A stretch of 64,000 bases of DNA from Sipunculus nudus (Eukaryota > Annelida > Sipuncula > Golfingiida > Sipunculidae): NCBI GenBank assembly GCA_026874595.1, contig CM049310.1, forward strand, positions 2,914,001 to 2,978,000, written 5' to 3'. The notes under the pieces were generated by a model. It saw only the letters and a program-made list of their open reading frames with translations, had not been told where the DNA came from and did no database searches. Positions 13,001 to 28,000 of the stretch are shown here, piece by piece; positions within the stretch are counted from its first letter, which is position 1, and each line of letters begins with the position of its first letter. The position numbers and the translations under genes were made by a program.

Positions 13001-16000
13001 CCTGACTGTGACTGTTACAGTACTGCTCACACGACGTGCAGGCACCACCATTAGTTGCATTCCCAACATACAGGGGCTTACACCACTGACACTTGTCTCC
13101 CTAGAAAAAGAACATACCTGATAAATGCCATACTCTACAGCTTAACACATGATGATATTAAAACTACAGCTCATGATTCACTCTCCCTCCAGACACAGTT
13201 CTTATTCTTACTGGCCACTCTGTAAAGCTAACCAGGTGATGATATTAAAACTACAGCTCATGATCCACTCTCCATCCAGACACAGCTCTTATTCTTACTG
13301 GCCACTCTGTAAAGCTAACCAGGTGATGATATTAAAACTACAGCTCATGATTCACTCTCCCTCCAGACACAGTTCTTATTCTTACTGGCCACTCTGTAAA
13401 GCTAACCAGGTGATGATATTAACTACAGCTCATGATTCACTCTCCATCCAGACACTGTTCTTATTCTTACTGGCCACTCTGTAAAGCTAACCAGGTGATG
13501 ATATTAACTACAGCTCATGATTCACTCTCCATCCAGACACAGTTCTTATTCTTACTGGCCACTCTGTAAAGCTAACCAGGTGATGATATTAACTACAGCT
13601 CATGATTCACTCTTCATCCAGACACAGTTCTTATTCTTACTGGCCACTTTGTAAAGCTAACCAGGTGATGATATTAACTACAGCTCATGATTCACTCTCC
13701 ATCCAGACACAGTTCTTATTCTTACTGGCCACTCTGTAAAGCTAACCAGGTGATGATATTAACTACAGCTCATGATTCACTCTCCATCCAGACACTGTTC
13801 TTATTCTTACTGGCCACTCTGTAAAGCTAACCAGGTGATGATATTAACTACAGCTCATGATTCACTCTCCATCCAGACACAGTTCTTATTCTTACTGGCC
13901 ATTCTGTAAAGCTAACCAGGTGATGATATTAACTACAGCTCATGATTCACTCTCCATCCAGACACAGTTCTTATTCTTACTGGCCACTTTGTAAAGCTAA
14001 CCAGGTGATGATATTAACTACAGCTCATGATTCACTCTCCATCCAGACACAGTTCTTATTCTTACTGGCCACTTTGTAAAGCTAACCAGGTGATGATATT
14101 AACTACAGCTCATGATTCACTCTCCATCCAGACACAGTTCTTATTCTTACTGGCCACTTTGTAAAGCTAACCAGGTGATGATATTAACTACAGCTCATGA
14201 TTCACTCTCCATCCAGACACAGTTCTTGTTCTTACTGGCCACTCTGTAAAGCTAACCAGGTGATGATATTAACTACAGCTCATGATTCACTCTCCATCCA
14301 GACACAGTTCTTCTTCTTACTGGCCACTCTGTAAAGCTAACCAGGTGATGATATTAACTACAGCTCATGATTCACTCTCCATCCAGACACAGTTCTTCTT
14401 CTTACTGGCCACTCTGTAAAGCTAACCAGGTGATGAAATTAACTACAGCTCATGATTCACTCTCCATCCAGACACAGTTCTTATTCTTACTGGCCACTTT
14501 GTAAAGCTAACCAGGTGATGATATTAACTACAGCTCATGATTCACTCTCCATCCAGACATAGTTCTTATTCTTACTGGCCACTTTGTAAAGCTAACCAGG
14601 TGACGATATTAACTACAGCTCATGATTCACTCTCCATCCAGACATAGTTCTTATTCTTACTGGCCACTTTGTAAAGCTAACCAGGTGATGATATTAACTA
14701 CAGCTCATGATTCACTCTCCATCCAGACATAGTTCTTATTCTTACTGGCCACTTTGTAAAGCTAACCAGGTGATGATATTAACTACAGCTCATGATTCAT
14801 TCTCCATCCAGACATAGTTCTTATTCTTACTGGCCACTTTGTAAAGCTAACCAGGTGATGATATTAACTACAGCTCATGATTCACTCTCCATCCAGACAC
14901 AGTTCTTATTCTTACTGGCCACTTTGTAAAGCTAACCAGGTGATGATATTAACTACAGCTCATGATTCACTCTCCATCCAGACATAGTTCTTATTCTTAC
15001 TGGCCACTTTGTAAAGCTAACCAGGTGATGATATTAACTACAGCTCAAGATTCACTCTCCATCCAGACACAGTTCTTATTCTTACTGGCCACTTTGTAAA
15101 GCTAACCAGGTGATGATATTAACTACAGCTCAAGATTCACTCTCCATCCAGACACAGTTCTTATTCTTACTGGCCACTTTGTAAAGCTAACCAGGTGATG
15201 ATATTAACTACAGCTCATGATTCACTCTCCATCCAGACATAGTTCTTATTCTTACTGGCCACTCTGTAAAGCTAACCAGGTGATGATATTAACTACAGCT
15301 CATGATTCTCTCTCCATCCAGACACTATTCTTACTGGCCACTTTGTAAAGCTAACCAGGTGATGATATTAACTACAGCTCATGATTCACTCTCCATCCAG
15401 ACACAGTTCTTATTCTTACTGGCCACTTTGTAAAGCTAACCAGGTGATGATATTAACTACAGCTCATGATTCACTCTCCATCCAGACACAGTTCTTATTC
15501 TTACTGGTCACTTTGTAAAGCTAACCAGGTGATGATATTAACTACAGCTCATGATTCACTCTCCATCCAGACACAGTTCTTATTCTTACTGGTCACTTTG
15601 TAAAGCTAACCAGGTGATGATATTAACTACAGCTCATGATTCACTCTCCATCCAGACACAGTTCTTATTCTTACTGGCCACTTTGTAAAGCTAACCAGGT
15701 GATGATATTAACTACAGCTCATGATTCACTCTCCATCAAGACACAGTTCTTATTCTTACTGGCCACTCTGTAAAGCTAACCAGGTGATGACATTAACTAC
15801 AGCTCATGATTCACTCTCCATCCAGACACAGTTCTTATTCTTACTCGCCACTCTGTAAAGCTAACCAGGTGATGACATTAACTACAGCTCATGATTCACT
15901 CTCCATCCAGACACAGTTCTTCTTCTTACTGGCCACTCTGTAAAGCTAACCAGGTGATGAAATTAACTACAGCTCATGATTCACTCTCCATCCAGACACA

Positions 16001-19000
16001 GTTCTTATTCTTACTGGCCACTCTGTAAAGCTAACCAGGTGATGATATTAAAACTACAGCTCATGATTCACTCTCCATCCAGACACAGTTCTTATTCTTA
16101 CTCGCCACTCTGTAAAGCTAACCAGGTGATGACATTAACTACAGCTCATGATTCACTCTCCATCCAGACACAGTTCTTATTCTTACTGGCCACTTTGTAA
16201 AGCTAACCAGGTGATGATATTAACTACAGCTCATGATTCACTCTCCATCCAGACACAGTTCTTATTCTTACTCGCCACTCTGTAAAGCTAACCAGGTGAT
16301 GACATTAACTACAGTTCATGATTCACTCTCCATCCAGACACAGTTCTTATTCTTACTGGCCACTCTGTAAAGCTAACCAGGTGATGATATTAACTACAGC
16401 TCATGATTCACTCTCCATCCAGACACAGTTCTTATTCTTACTGGCCACTCTGTAAAGCTGACCAGGTGATGACATTAACTACAGCTCATGATTCACTCTC
16501 CATCCAGACACAGTTCTTATTCTTACTGGCCACTCTGTAAAGCTAACCAGGTGATGATATTAACTACAGCTCATGATTCACTCTCCATCCAGACACAGTT
16601 CTTATTCTTACTGGCCACTCTGTAAAGCTAACCAGGTGATGATATTAACTACAGCTCATGATTCACTCTCCATCCAGACACAGTTCTTATTCTTACTGGC
16701 CACTTTGTAAAGCTAACCAGGTGATGATATTAACTACAGCTCATGATTCACTCTCCATCCAGACACAGTTATTATTCTTACTGGCCACTTTGTAAAGCTA
16801 ACCAGGTGATGATATTAACTACAGCTCATGATTCACTCTCCATCCAGACATAGTTCTTATTCTTACTGGCCACTTTGTAAAGCTAACCAGGTGATGATAT
16901 TAACTACAGCTCATGATTCACTCTCCATCCAGACACAGTTCTTGTTCTTACTGGCCACTTTGTAAAGCTAACCAGGTGATGATATTAACTACAGCTCATG
17001 ATTCACTCTCCATCCAGACACAGTTATTGTTCTTACTGGCCACTTTGGAAAGCTAACCAGGTGATGATATTAACTACAGCTCATGATTCACTCTCCATCC
17101 AGACACAGTTCTTGTTCTTACTGGCCACTTTGTAAAGCTAACCAGGTGATGATATTAACTACAGCTCATGATTCACTCTCCATCCAGACACAGTTCTTGT
17201 TCTTACTGGCCACTTTGTAAAGCTAACCAGGTGATGATATTAACTACAGCTCATGATTCACTCTCCATCCAGACACAGTTCTTATTCTTACTGGCCACTT
17301 TGTAAAGCTAACCAGGTGATGATATTAACTACAGCTCATGATTCACTCTCCATCCAGACACAGTTCTTATTCTTACTGGTCACTTTGTAAAGCTAACCAG
17401 GTGATGATATTAACTACAGCTCATGATTCACTCTCCATCCAGACACAGTTCTTATTCTTACTGGCCACTCTGTAAAGCTAACCAGGTGATGATATTAACT
17501 ACAGCTCATGATTCACTCTCCATCAAGACACAGTTCTTATTCTTACTGGCCACTCTGTAAAGCTAACCAGTTGATGACATTAACTACAGCTCATGATTCA
17601 CTCTCCATCCAGACACAGTTCTTATTCTTACTGGCCACTCTGTAAAGCTAACCAGGTGATGACATTAACTACAGCTCATGATTCACTCTCCATCCAGACA
17701 CAGTTCTTATTCTTACTGGCCACTTTGTAAAGCTAACCAGGTGATGACATTAACTACAGCTCATGATTCACTCTCCATCCAGACATAGTTCTTATTCTTA
17801 CTGGCCACTCTGTAAAGCTAACCAGGTGATGATATTAACTACAGCTCATGATTCACTCTCCCTCCAGACACAGTTCTTATTCTTACTGGCCACTCTGTAA
17901 AGGTTTGCTGTGTATTACCATCAGAGAGTTGGCACAAGGCTACCTGTATTTCAAAACAGTGAAAGTATTGGGGATTTTAAACTTCAACACTAAATTTCAG
18001 GCTTAAAATCCTCTGCTCCTATTGGCTGCAGCATTCTCGGCCCTGTGACAAATCCCTAGTGGTGATACACAGCTAATAAAGCAATTGAGAATGTAGTCCA
18101 CCGATTGAGAGTCTGATACAGGTGACATGAAACAAGAGTGATGATGATTTTACCTTTTAACCTACATTTTTTTTCACTGAGTGATGCATTATATTGCACA
18201 CAAATCATAACTGCATCACTGGCTAGTGAGACATCAACATGAGAATTCAAAACATATATGCACGTTGTATTTGTAGCTCTATAGCTCCAGTATTCACCTA
18301 ACTTTTGTTACATTGTTTTCAATGTTATAGGCCGAAAGGTTACGCTTAAAATGTTAAATACTGTGCACAGTGTATTAATATAAATATCTGTTCTTAACCT
18401 GTGTAGGTTTAAATGCCTGATGGGTATAAACAACAAGTTTACCAAAGCTCATAACTGGGAGACTCAAATGAGAAGGCACAAGGTGCCAATCCCTTAACAA
18501 TAAACAAATTTCTTACCTTAGTGTTATTAAAGCACTGCAAGCAGACATCTTTCAGTGCTGGACTTGAGCAGTTACTGTGCTTGTTACAGGCACACTCCAC
18601 GGAGCAGTCATCCCCAACATATCCAAAGTGACAGTGGCATGAATTCGGTGCCAGACAATCTCCATGATCACATCGAGGGCTACACACTGGCTTACACTCT
18701 CCTGTGCTGGAGGGGGAAAAATAAACCAAGGTTACCTTTCTGTTGTTTTTCAAATGTACTGTAAAATTCCTTGCAGAAGTCTCAACCTGTAATTGCCTGA
18801 AGTATAGGTGTGTGTGTGGGGTGGGGGTGGGGGACTTTTTTTTAACAGCTGCACTAAGTGGAGGCTAATGGTATTATAAAAGCCATAATAAGAGCATATA
18901 TAGTATAAGTTAACCTAACAACCTAATAAGATAACAGATATTGTATATTTCCATCAAGGAATAAAAAAAACAGAAATGTGTGTGCTGTTGACAACCTATT

Positions 19001-22000
19001 ATATGATTAAAAGGGAAAAATTACTGTTGTTGTGGTTGTCACCAACTGTCTCTAGCACGCAGTGCCATCTAATGGTATTATTGAGCGATAATAGGATCAT
19101 GTATGTACATAAGAAAGCATATACACTGAAAGACAATTTTAAAAAGGAAAATGCAGAACCAAACATAAAAAAAAACCTGAAAAATTTATAGTTTGTTACA
19201 CAGGAATTAAACAGGCTAGCATCTTTTAACAGGATAAGCAGATTTAAAAAGGACATGCAAACTTTATACAGTAAAGACAGCATTGCATTAGGAATTTTCA
19301 ATGGAGCCTAAACTGTGGTTGGGCTGAAACAGGGCTGACATATCAATGTGGAAGAAAACATTCATATGAAAAAGAAACAAATTAGATTAACAGGCATGAT
19401 TAAAAACATAAAAAGTAACTGCTTTAAAGTATCAAAGTACAGACCTACCAGATTACTAAAGCTCCAATAAGGAACTTAAATGATTGGGTAGAAATACTCT
19501 CTACAATGCTCCTTTTATCACTACACTGTGGGTAAAGATGTGGACATAACTTACGACATGTTTTCTACAAAACACGTTACCTGTTGTCCCTGTCATAGCC
19601 TGGCTTGCAGACACATTTGAAGCCAACATCTAAGTCCTCACAATCTTGATGCTGAATGCAGTTATGATGGCTGTTATTACACTCATTCTCAGGGGGACAC
19701 ACTATAAAGCTCCAGGATGGAGGACCTTCTGCCTGCAGACTCCAGTTTGCTGCTTTCTCTACAGTATACATCAGTTATCATTCCATACTTGTTCTTGAAA
19801 ATGGCCGGCATGTATATCTATTGACCTGTTTTACTTAGACAGCATGTATATGTGACCTGTTGACTTAGATGGCATGTATCTATGGACCTGTTTAACTTAG
19901 ACAGCATGTATCTGATGACCTGTTTTACTTAGACGGCATGTATCTGTTGACTTGTTTTACTTAAACAGCATGTCTATGTTGACCTGTTTTACTTCGAAAG
20001 GCAGCATGTATGGGTGGCATGTTTTACTTAGGCAGCATGTATCTGCTGACTTGTTTTACTTACACTAATACTGGAAGGTAGATGGTGTTGCTTTTCTATG
20101 TTTTGATTTAGATAACCAATTCTTTTAATTGTAAATTAACTGATTAATTTAAGTTCTTAAGAAATCTCAAAGCTGTTGTTAACATAATAATGTCTAAGTG
20201 GTGTTATCATGTGAACAGAATAATACCCTTGAGATAATTGAATCTAAATGATCATTAAAGTTGAAAATGACTGAAAAAGACGCACTGGCCATGAAGCTCA
20301 GCTGATTTTGACCGGGTGCTCATTTCTTTTATTAATGTTATATTATGGTCTGTGAAAATAGCCTATGGTTCATGTTGCTATGTTGTAAAAAGGAGGGGAA
20401 AAAATCCAAGATTCAAATGAGACTTGCCAAGAACCCTGGAATTTACAATACAAGGTTCCAAGGAAAATGGACTCAATTTGTATCCTGTCTGTCTGGGTGT
20501 TCAAAATCATGATTCTTGTCCAAAGCTCCAGGAATATAGGTCACCAAGACCTAATTTCAAGTTTCAAAGATATTTGACAAGGACCTCCCTAAATACTATG
20601 TTAGAAGAGTCTAGGGCTAATGGGTACAATTTGTGCCCTGTCTGACCACTCAAAATCTTGCTTCTGGCCAGATGCTTGCAAAATATATGTCACCATGACA
20701 TAATTTAAAAGTTTCAAAGGAGATTTGCCCAGGACCTAGGCCTAATGCATACAATTTGTAACCAATCCGACATTAAAGGTGCTAAAAACATATTTTTGGC
20801 CTGCAGGTTTCCAGTGGGATTTGCCAAGATCTCCCTGGATGTGGGGTTAGAAGATTTAAGGGCTTAAGGATATAATTTGTGGATGGTCAAAATCATATTT
20901 TTGGCCCCCAGTTTACAAAATATAGATCACCATGACCTAATTTCAGGTTTCCATGGAGATTTGCCAAGGACCTCCCTGAATAGTCAGTGAAAAGTTTCTA
21001 GGTCTTACAGTTACGATATGTGCCCTGTAAATGGACAGATGTTTGGACAACCGGGTGGCCGGACAACTGACAGACAAAGGGCGATGGCTGTAGCTCCGAT
21101 GACTAACAGTCAGCTGAGTTAACAAGTGACCCATGGGTCATGACGCTCAGCTGCCAAGCATGACCTGCGACATCATGGGCTGTGATTCACAACTAGTAAT
21201 ATTGTTGCAGAACCTATATGCCAATTTTGTTTAAACTTTCTACATTGCCATAAATTCTTATCATATATGTCTGGTTAAAACATAGTGAACTAGATATTTC
21301 TTGGCACCGCAGGTGCCAGAGTATCCCCAGACATAGTAGACCCCCCACCCCCCTTTAAGAATAGGCCCCCATTTTTAGCAGCATATACTGACACTTGGCA
21401 AGCAATTATTGTTTCTTCCATCTATCAATCCACAATCTTTTTGAAGATGTTGGTCCTGTGACCTTGACCTTTGACCTCATGACCCAAAAATCAATTGGGG
21501 TCTTGCTTTTTCAATGAGACATATATAAGTCAAGTTTGAAATCTATACATCAATAAAAGCAGGAATTATCATACAGAAACTAATTTGATGGCTCCTGTGG
21601 CCTTGACCTTTGACCTTGTGACCCCAAAATTGATATTGATCATCCACTTTTATATATAAATCAACAGAGGTCTAGATTTATTGATGGGCCATATATAAGT
21701 CAGGTTTGAAATCCATATATTAATCCAAGCTTACATTATCATCTCAGGAACTAATTTTTGGACATATGGCTCCTGTGACTTTCACCTTTGACCTTGTGAC
21801 CTCACAATTGACAGGCGTCTTCCTCTATTGGCAGGGGAACTGTATGTGCAAGATGAAATGTCTGAGATGAAATGTTTGGCTGAAAATGCATCCACATCTT
21901 TTTGAAGATGTGTCCTGTGACCTTGACCTTTGACCTCATGATCCCAAAATCAATTCGGTTCTTGCTTTTCCAATGGGACATATACAAGTCAAGATTGAAA

Positions 22001-25000
22001 TCCATACATCAATAAAAGCAGGAATTATCATCCAGAAATTAATTTTTGGACAGATGGCTCCTGTGACCTTCACCTTTGACCTTGTGACCTCAAAATTGAT
22101 AGGGGTCTTCCTCTATTGGCAGATGAACTATATGTGCAAGATGAAAGGTCTGAGATGAAATGTTTGGCTGAAAATGCATCCACAATCTTTTTAAAGATGT
22201 GTCCTGTGACCTCGACCTTTGACCTCATGACGCCAAAATCAATTGGAGTCTTGCTTTTTCAATGGGACATATATAAGTCAAGTTTGAAATCAATACATCA
22301 ATAAAAGCAGGAATTATCATCCAGAAACTAATTTTTTTACATATAGCTCCTGTCGCCTTGACCTTTGTTCTTGTGACCCCAAAATTGATATGGATCATCC
22401 ACTATTGGCAAGTGAGCTATATATTCAAGATGGAAGACCTTGAAAGTTTGGCTTAAAATGTATCCACAGTATCTTGTAAGATGCAAGTCCAGTGACCTTG
22501 ACCTTAGACCTCATGACCCTAGAACCTATAGGGTTCTTACTTTAGTAGTGGGCCATACATAAGTCACGTTTGAAATCCATATGGCTATCAACACTGGAGA
22601 TATCATAAGAGGTGTGTGATTTTCACCAAATTTGGACACATTAAAGGTCAAGGCCACTCTCATGGTAAAGGTCATGACCCAAATGTAAACAGACCTCATC
22701 CCATAGCCCATCTCTCTACATGTGCATAATATGAAAGAAATCTGTCCATTAGTTTTTGACTTATAATGCTTACAGTACTGTCAAGTGGCAATTATGGGGG
22801 TATTAAAAGGCGTAAAAACAAGAAAAGGATAATAGGTGGCGCCACCAGTTTCCGGTATATCACAAGGCTATCCTAGATCTTTGGTCACCTTAATTTTTAG
22901 ACCAGTCCATGCAAGCTTACTTGAGATATTTAAGAATTTGTGTTATTTTCAGCAATAATTGACCTATTCAAGGTCAAGGTCATTCTCCTAGCATAGGTCA
23001 TGACCCCATTTTAAATAGGTTTCGTCCCCTTACCTTTATCTATACAAATGTAAAGTTTGAAAAAAATCAGTTAAATATTTTTTTAGTTATCCCACTCACA
23101 AGGTTTTTCTGCGGCACAATGATGGTCTGAGGCAAAATGTATGGTTGTTGAGCTATCAGGAACTAATCCCACAGCTTGCTCGATACCTGTCTGTCTCAAA
23201 AGGAATACCACAAAGGCCACACTTAAGATCAAAATACAGCAAAAGATCAAGGAAATCCATGCAAGAATTATTGTGAAACAGGGCTTCCATATTAATTTTT
23301 ATTCAATACAAGTCAACTGTACTGAGCTTTCATAAATGATGGTCATATTTATTAAGAAATCTTTGACCCAATGCAAGATAACATTAATATACATCCCACT
23401 GCATTCACTTTAATAGTTCTTGAGATAATATGTTCTAAAGGAATTTAAAGATGGCTTCCTGGTGGCCATATTGGATTTCTGACAGGTCGGAAATTGAACA
23501 ACAAACATCCTCTAAAAGGGACCAAACATCATAAACAAATCACAGAAACTGCCCTGGCAAAAGGATTTCTGAAATGGCTACCTGGCAGACATAATGGTTT
23601 TCTGACAAGTCTGACATTTGATATCACACATCCTCCAATAAGACACTAAACTTGTAGCAATTGCTTCAAAGAATGTAACAGTTATGAATGTCAAAAACAA
23701 TTCAAAAGGCATGATCAGGTTGGAGAGCTCTCATATCAGATTTATGAACATGCAAATGTAAAAAGTGCAAGTCCAATTTGTTTTAATTATCAGCTTACTA
23801 TTCAATGGGGTCAGCAGGGTAGGTAAACTGCAAAACCTAAAAGAAAAGAAATGCAGAAAGCATCACTAAGAGTCTTGTAATCAAATAAAGCCATCCTAAA
23901 TCCAGGTAAAGACCCACATATTATCAGAACAAACACTTGCTAGTATATCTGATGATTTGTATAATAATATTCAGATATCTAGAAAACTAAGTTTATTGCT
24001 ATGATTCCATGATATAAACTGCAAAATGTTCCCATCATTTTATAAATCAGTAGCTAAACCTTAACACTTAACTCTCATAGTCTTAATGCCTGGCCAAAGC
24101 ATTCCAGCAACAGTGTTTTTGTTATGCACTAATGATATATCCTTATCACTCCATGAGCTGATACAAAAGGGAGTCATATATCACAAGTGTCACTAACAAT
24201 TATGGGCTCATAGTGACATGTACCAGTTGTGAGTGCCATGGTTATATATACAAGAAAACAAGAAAAATAGAGATGATCTACAAAATAAGTTATTGTGAAC
24301 ATCCCTGACCTATGACCTTGGCCTTTTGCCCACATATCAACTGGATTCTTTCTAAATGATGGGTTACTACTTACCACTTACATCTGGCCGGGTGTAATTA
24401 CTTGGCAACCAATGAGTGAATAACTTAGACCTGCAACCTTTAACCTCCTGACCAGCTGACTTCAAAATCAATTAGTTATTTCTTCATGCAAAAAGACCCA
24501 TAAATATGAAGTTTGAATCAAATTCAGTGATGCATAGATGTGGCATATGTGAAAAACTGAAGGTTTGGGTTGAACAGTTTCACTTGAAATATGTTCACAA
24601 GCATTTAGAACAATATTGTGACCTTGACCTTTGACCTTTTGAACTCAACATCAATAGGCTTCTTCTCCTATTGGTAGGCAAGCCATATATGACAGATGGA
24701 AAGTATAGATTGAAAAGTTTGCCTTAAAATGACTCCACACAAGAAAAGGAAGCTGTGAACTTGACCTTTGACCTCAAAATCAACAGGTCTTTTCCCCTGT
24801 TGGCAGAGAAGCGATATCAGTGCTGAAAGGTTTGGAATGAAAGGTCTAGCTTGAAATGTGTCCACAACCTTTTCAAAGAAGTGGATCCTGTGACCCTGAC
24901 CTTTGACCTTGTGACCTCAACATCTATAGGATTCTTCTCCCACTTAGTAGGTGAGCTATATGTGAAAGATCAAAGAATTGGGATGAAAGGTTTGGCTTAA

Positions 25001-28000
25001 AATGCATCCTGAGGCTTTTCAAAGAAGTTGGTTCTGTGACCTTGACCTTTGACCTTGTGACCTCAAAATAATTATGGTTCTTCCCCTGTTAGTAGGTGAG
25101 CTGTATGTGAAAGATGGAAGGTTTTGGATGAAAATTTTGGCTAAAAGAAGTATTTCTGGGGGGTGCAAACACACCCCATAACTTCGAGAATATAGGTCAC
25201 AGTGACCTAATTTCAGGTTTGCAAGGAGATCTTTTTAGAGCCTCTAAGACTGCAAAGGGTTCATGGCCCTAGCCCCTACGGTTACGATTTGTGCCCTGCT
25301 AACGGACGGCCGGCCGGCCGGCCGGCCGGACGGACAGACGGAAGGACGCCGGACAAAGACCCTTCGCTATAGCCCAGCATGACTGAAAGTCAGCTGAGCT
25401 AAAAATGGAAAACTTCTGTTACTTTGAAATAGAATTCCACATCTGAGTTAAACTTTGTTGATCAGGATTCTTTCATTCTAATTAATTAGGAGTCGAGCAA
25501 ATTATTTAACCATAACAAATCCACCATGATAGAAAATTCTTTTAACCTGGAAGAGGCTCTGTTCCAAGCGTTATGTTCCCACTGTTACATAATCCTGTCT
25601 TTGGTCCAGCTGTTCCCCCTTCCATGCACACTCCGAGGCCATTGAGGTTTCCAAACGAACACCATCCACACTGTGGCATGGACAGGCACCGTGTGCAGTT
25701 CTCGTGTTTGCTACACTTAGCCGGGCATTCGTCCTTTGACTGGTTCAGTATGTGACCGCATTGACCAGCTGAGCAGAACAGAGGCAATGCAGCTGAAGGC
25801 AGGCACTGAAAAGTAGCAGCAGCATTTATAAAACAGAAGAGGCACGGGTTATGAAGATTTAAGATTTACACAATATTCAGCTTCCCATAACTCGACCAAA
25901 AGTCACTGAACAGAGACCAATTGAACAAACTCAAGAAAGCACTACCCTAAGAGCATTTCTGTGCAATATTAAAGGGACAGAATCAGGAGCTAAATTTAGC
26001 CTATTCTTTACACTATCAGTTCAGTTTTACATTATACAAATGTTTCCCAGCAAAACTGTCCCAGCACACAGTCTCATTTCTTGCTTACAGCTGTTTAACA
26101 CCATGCCATGGCTCTGGTTGTTGGTAAACGCAATCTGTTTACCATAACAAGGCTGCGTGACCGGAGGCCGGATTTAGAGGGGCAACACGCAGTTTTTCAG
26201 CCAGAAGAAACAATTATTACTTTTTTTGGGCCAAGTATGTCAGGGCATCTCCTGATTGACACGTGCACGCCATCGCATAAGCTCACAGGTTCGCTTAAAA
26301 AAAATATGTTGTTTGACTCAATTCTAAATTTGAATGCTTTTACATTTTGTGTTCTTATACATTCTCACTTAATAAATATGCATGTATGCATAAGAAACCC
26401 AAAAAATATCATTTTAGTAGTTAGTATTACTTTAAATATCACAATACTTCGTGGACACTGAAAATAATACCTGACTGAGGGATGTACTCCAGTGACACTC
26501 GGCGGAGCCACCTTCAGCACCACCAGACTCGAGACAGCTTGTACATGATGTGTAGGTGTAACACCTGGCTGGGCAAGTCTCTTGGTTCCAGTCAGACTTT
26601 TGTTTTTCAACTGATGAATTTGTTACACACTTCCAGCTGGAGGTGTTCATTAACACAATGTTTCCTGAAAGACAGATAATACAGCATTTAAAGGTACCAA
26701 TACATTCACCACATATATACAACAAACACCAAATATAGTGTTCTGTCCTTAAATTATTATGGTATCTGCCAATATTTTACTCTGAAAAAGTTTGCTGACT
26801 CCTGTGTACAAAAGGAAATAAACTGGCACTGCGTGTGATCAGTGATGTGAATCATAAACACTTGCACATGCCACCTGGTGGCCATATCACACAACTTAAG
26901 ATTTTCCAAGCTATCAACCAGTGTTTCACAGTCTTGTATGTCCATGTCCTTCTCCTTGTCTTGGAGCTGTTGTGCATTCAAAAGATCACACCTCCATCCA
27001 CACCCTTATAAATCAGACATATATTTAAATTATAAAACAGACACACTTGAGTTGTGTTTACTCACACACAGAACACAACTTTTACAACATGTTAAACAAG
27101 TGGACAGGAGAAAGTAGGTCCTCCAGCTGGGATGGTTCTTCTGAAAATTGTTGTATTTGGCCAAAATGTCCTAATATCGTGAGATATTATGACATAATAT
27201 GTGTATATGTTTATATACTTTTAACAAAAGAACTGAAAACTTACATGTGATAACATAACACTTTCAAACAGCCTTCCACTATTATCTTACCAAATCGCTT
27301 AAAACTGTTGGTCCAAAGACACTGATTATCCTGATGGCAGGCTTCGCACGTTGGTTTCCTACACTGCTGAGTGTCGCACGCTGCTGCGTTGTGGATCTCC
27401 CCGCTGCAGGATCCCTTACAGATCTCTGACGTGCTCTTACATTTCCCCGTGGCACAGTTACCACACCATTTACATCTCTGAAAAAAAAATGAAAGAAAAG
27501 TAAGTTTACAACTGTTGTGTTAAACATGTGTAAAACATCATCCAAAGAACAGTTAAATAAGACATTATATATTTTTAATAGTACCAAGAGGACATCAGTT
27601 ATGTATACATGGTTATTTTATAATATCTGTTTACATTTTGTACTATGGTATGTTTCTCAATATACTTTTAACTTTGTATCGCGAGATATTTTCTTAGTAC
27701 AATATAATTTTTCTTATGTAATACTTTCTTGATAGAATTTCTATGGACGAACTTCCCAATTTTCTAAGCATATTTACACTGTATGATAAGGTATAATTTC
27801 TAAATATAGATGCTATTGTTCAATGATATTCTTTCTGAATATACTTACACTTGGTGGAATTTTATATTTTCTGAGAATATTTACACTTCATGTGATAATT
27901 TCTAAGTGTACCAATAGTAAGTATTATGTAGTAAATTTCAAACATATTTTAAATCTGAGATATGTTATATTTTGAGCATACATACATTCTGTTTTTTTTT

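Noticed and set aside
13149-13484. 111-codon open frame with repeated MIHSPSRHSS
   Set aside because: It is the translation of a few 87 bp minisatellite units; the usual 85 bp units break the frame.
13127-17902. Regular array considered as a CRISPR
   Set aside because: No repeat/spacer alternation; the whole 85 bp unit is repeated in an animal intron.
26108-26461. 117-codon plus-strand frame
   Set aside because: Intronic, no recognisable domain, overlaps a decayed repeat end.
27282-27587. 101-codon minus frame over exon 16
   Set aside because: It is out of frame with the PSI coding frame set by neighbouring exon phases; the cysteine-rich frame is the real one.
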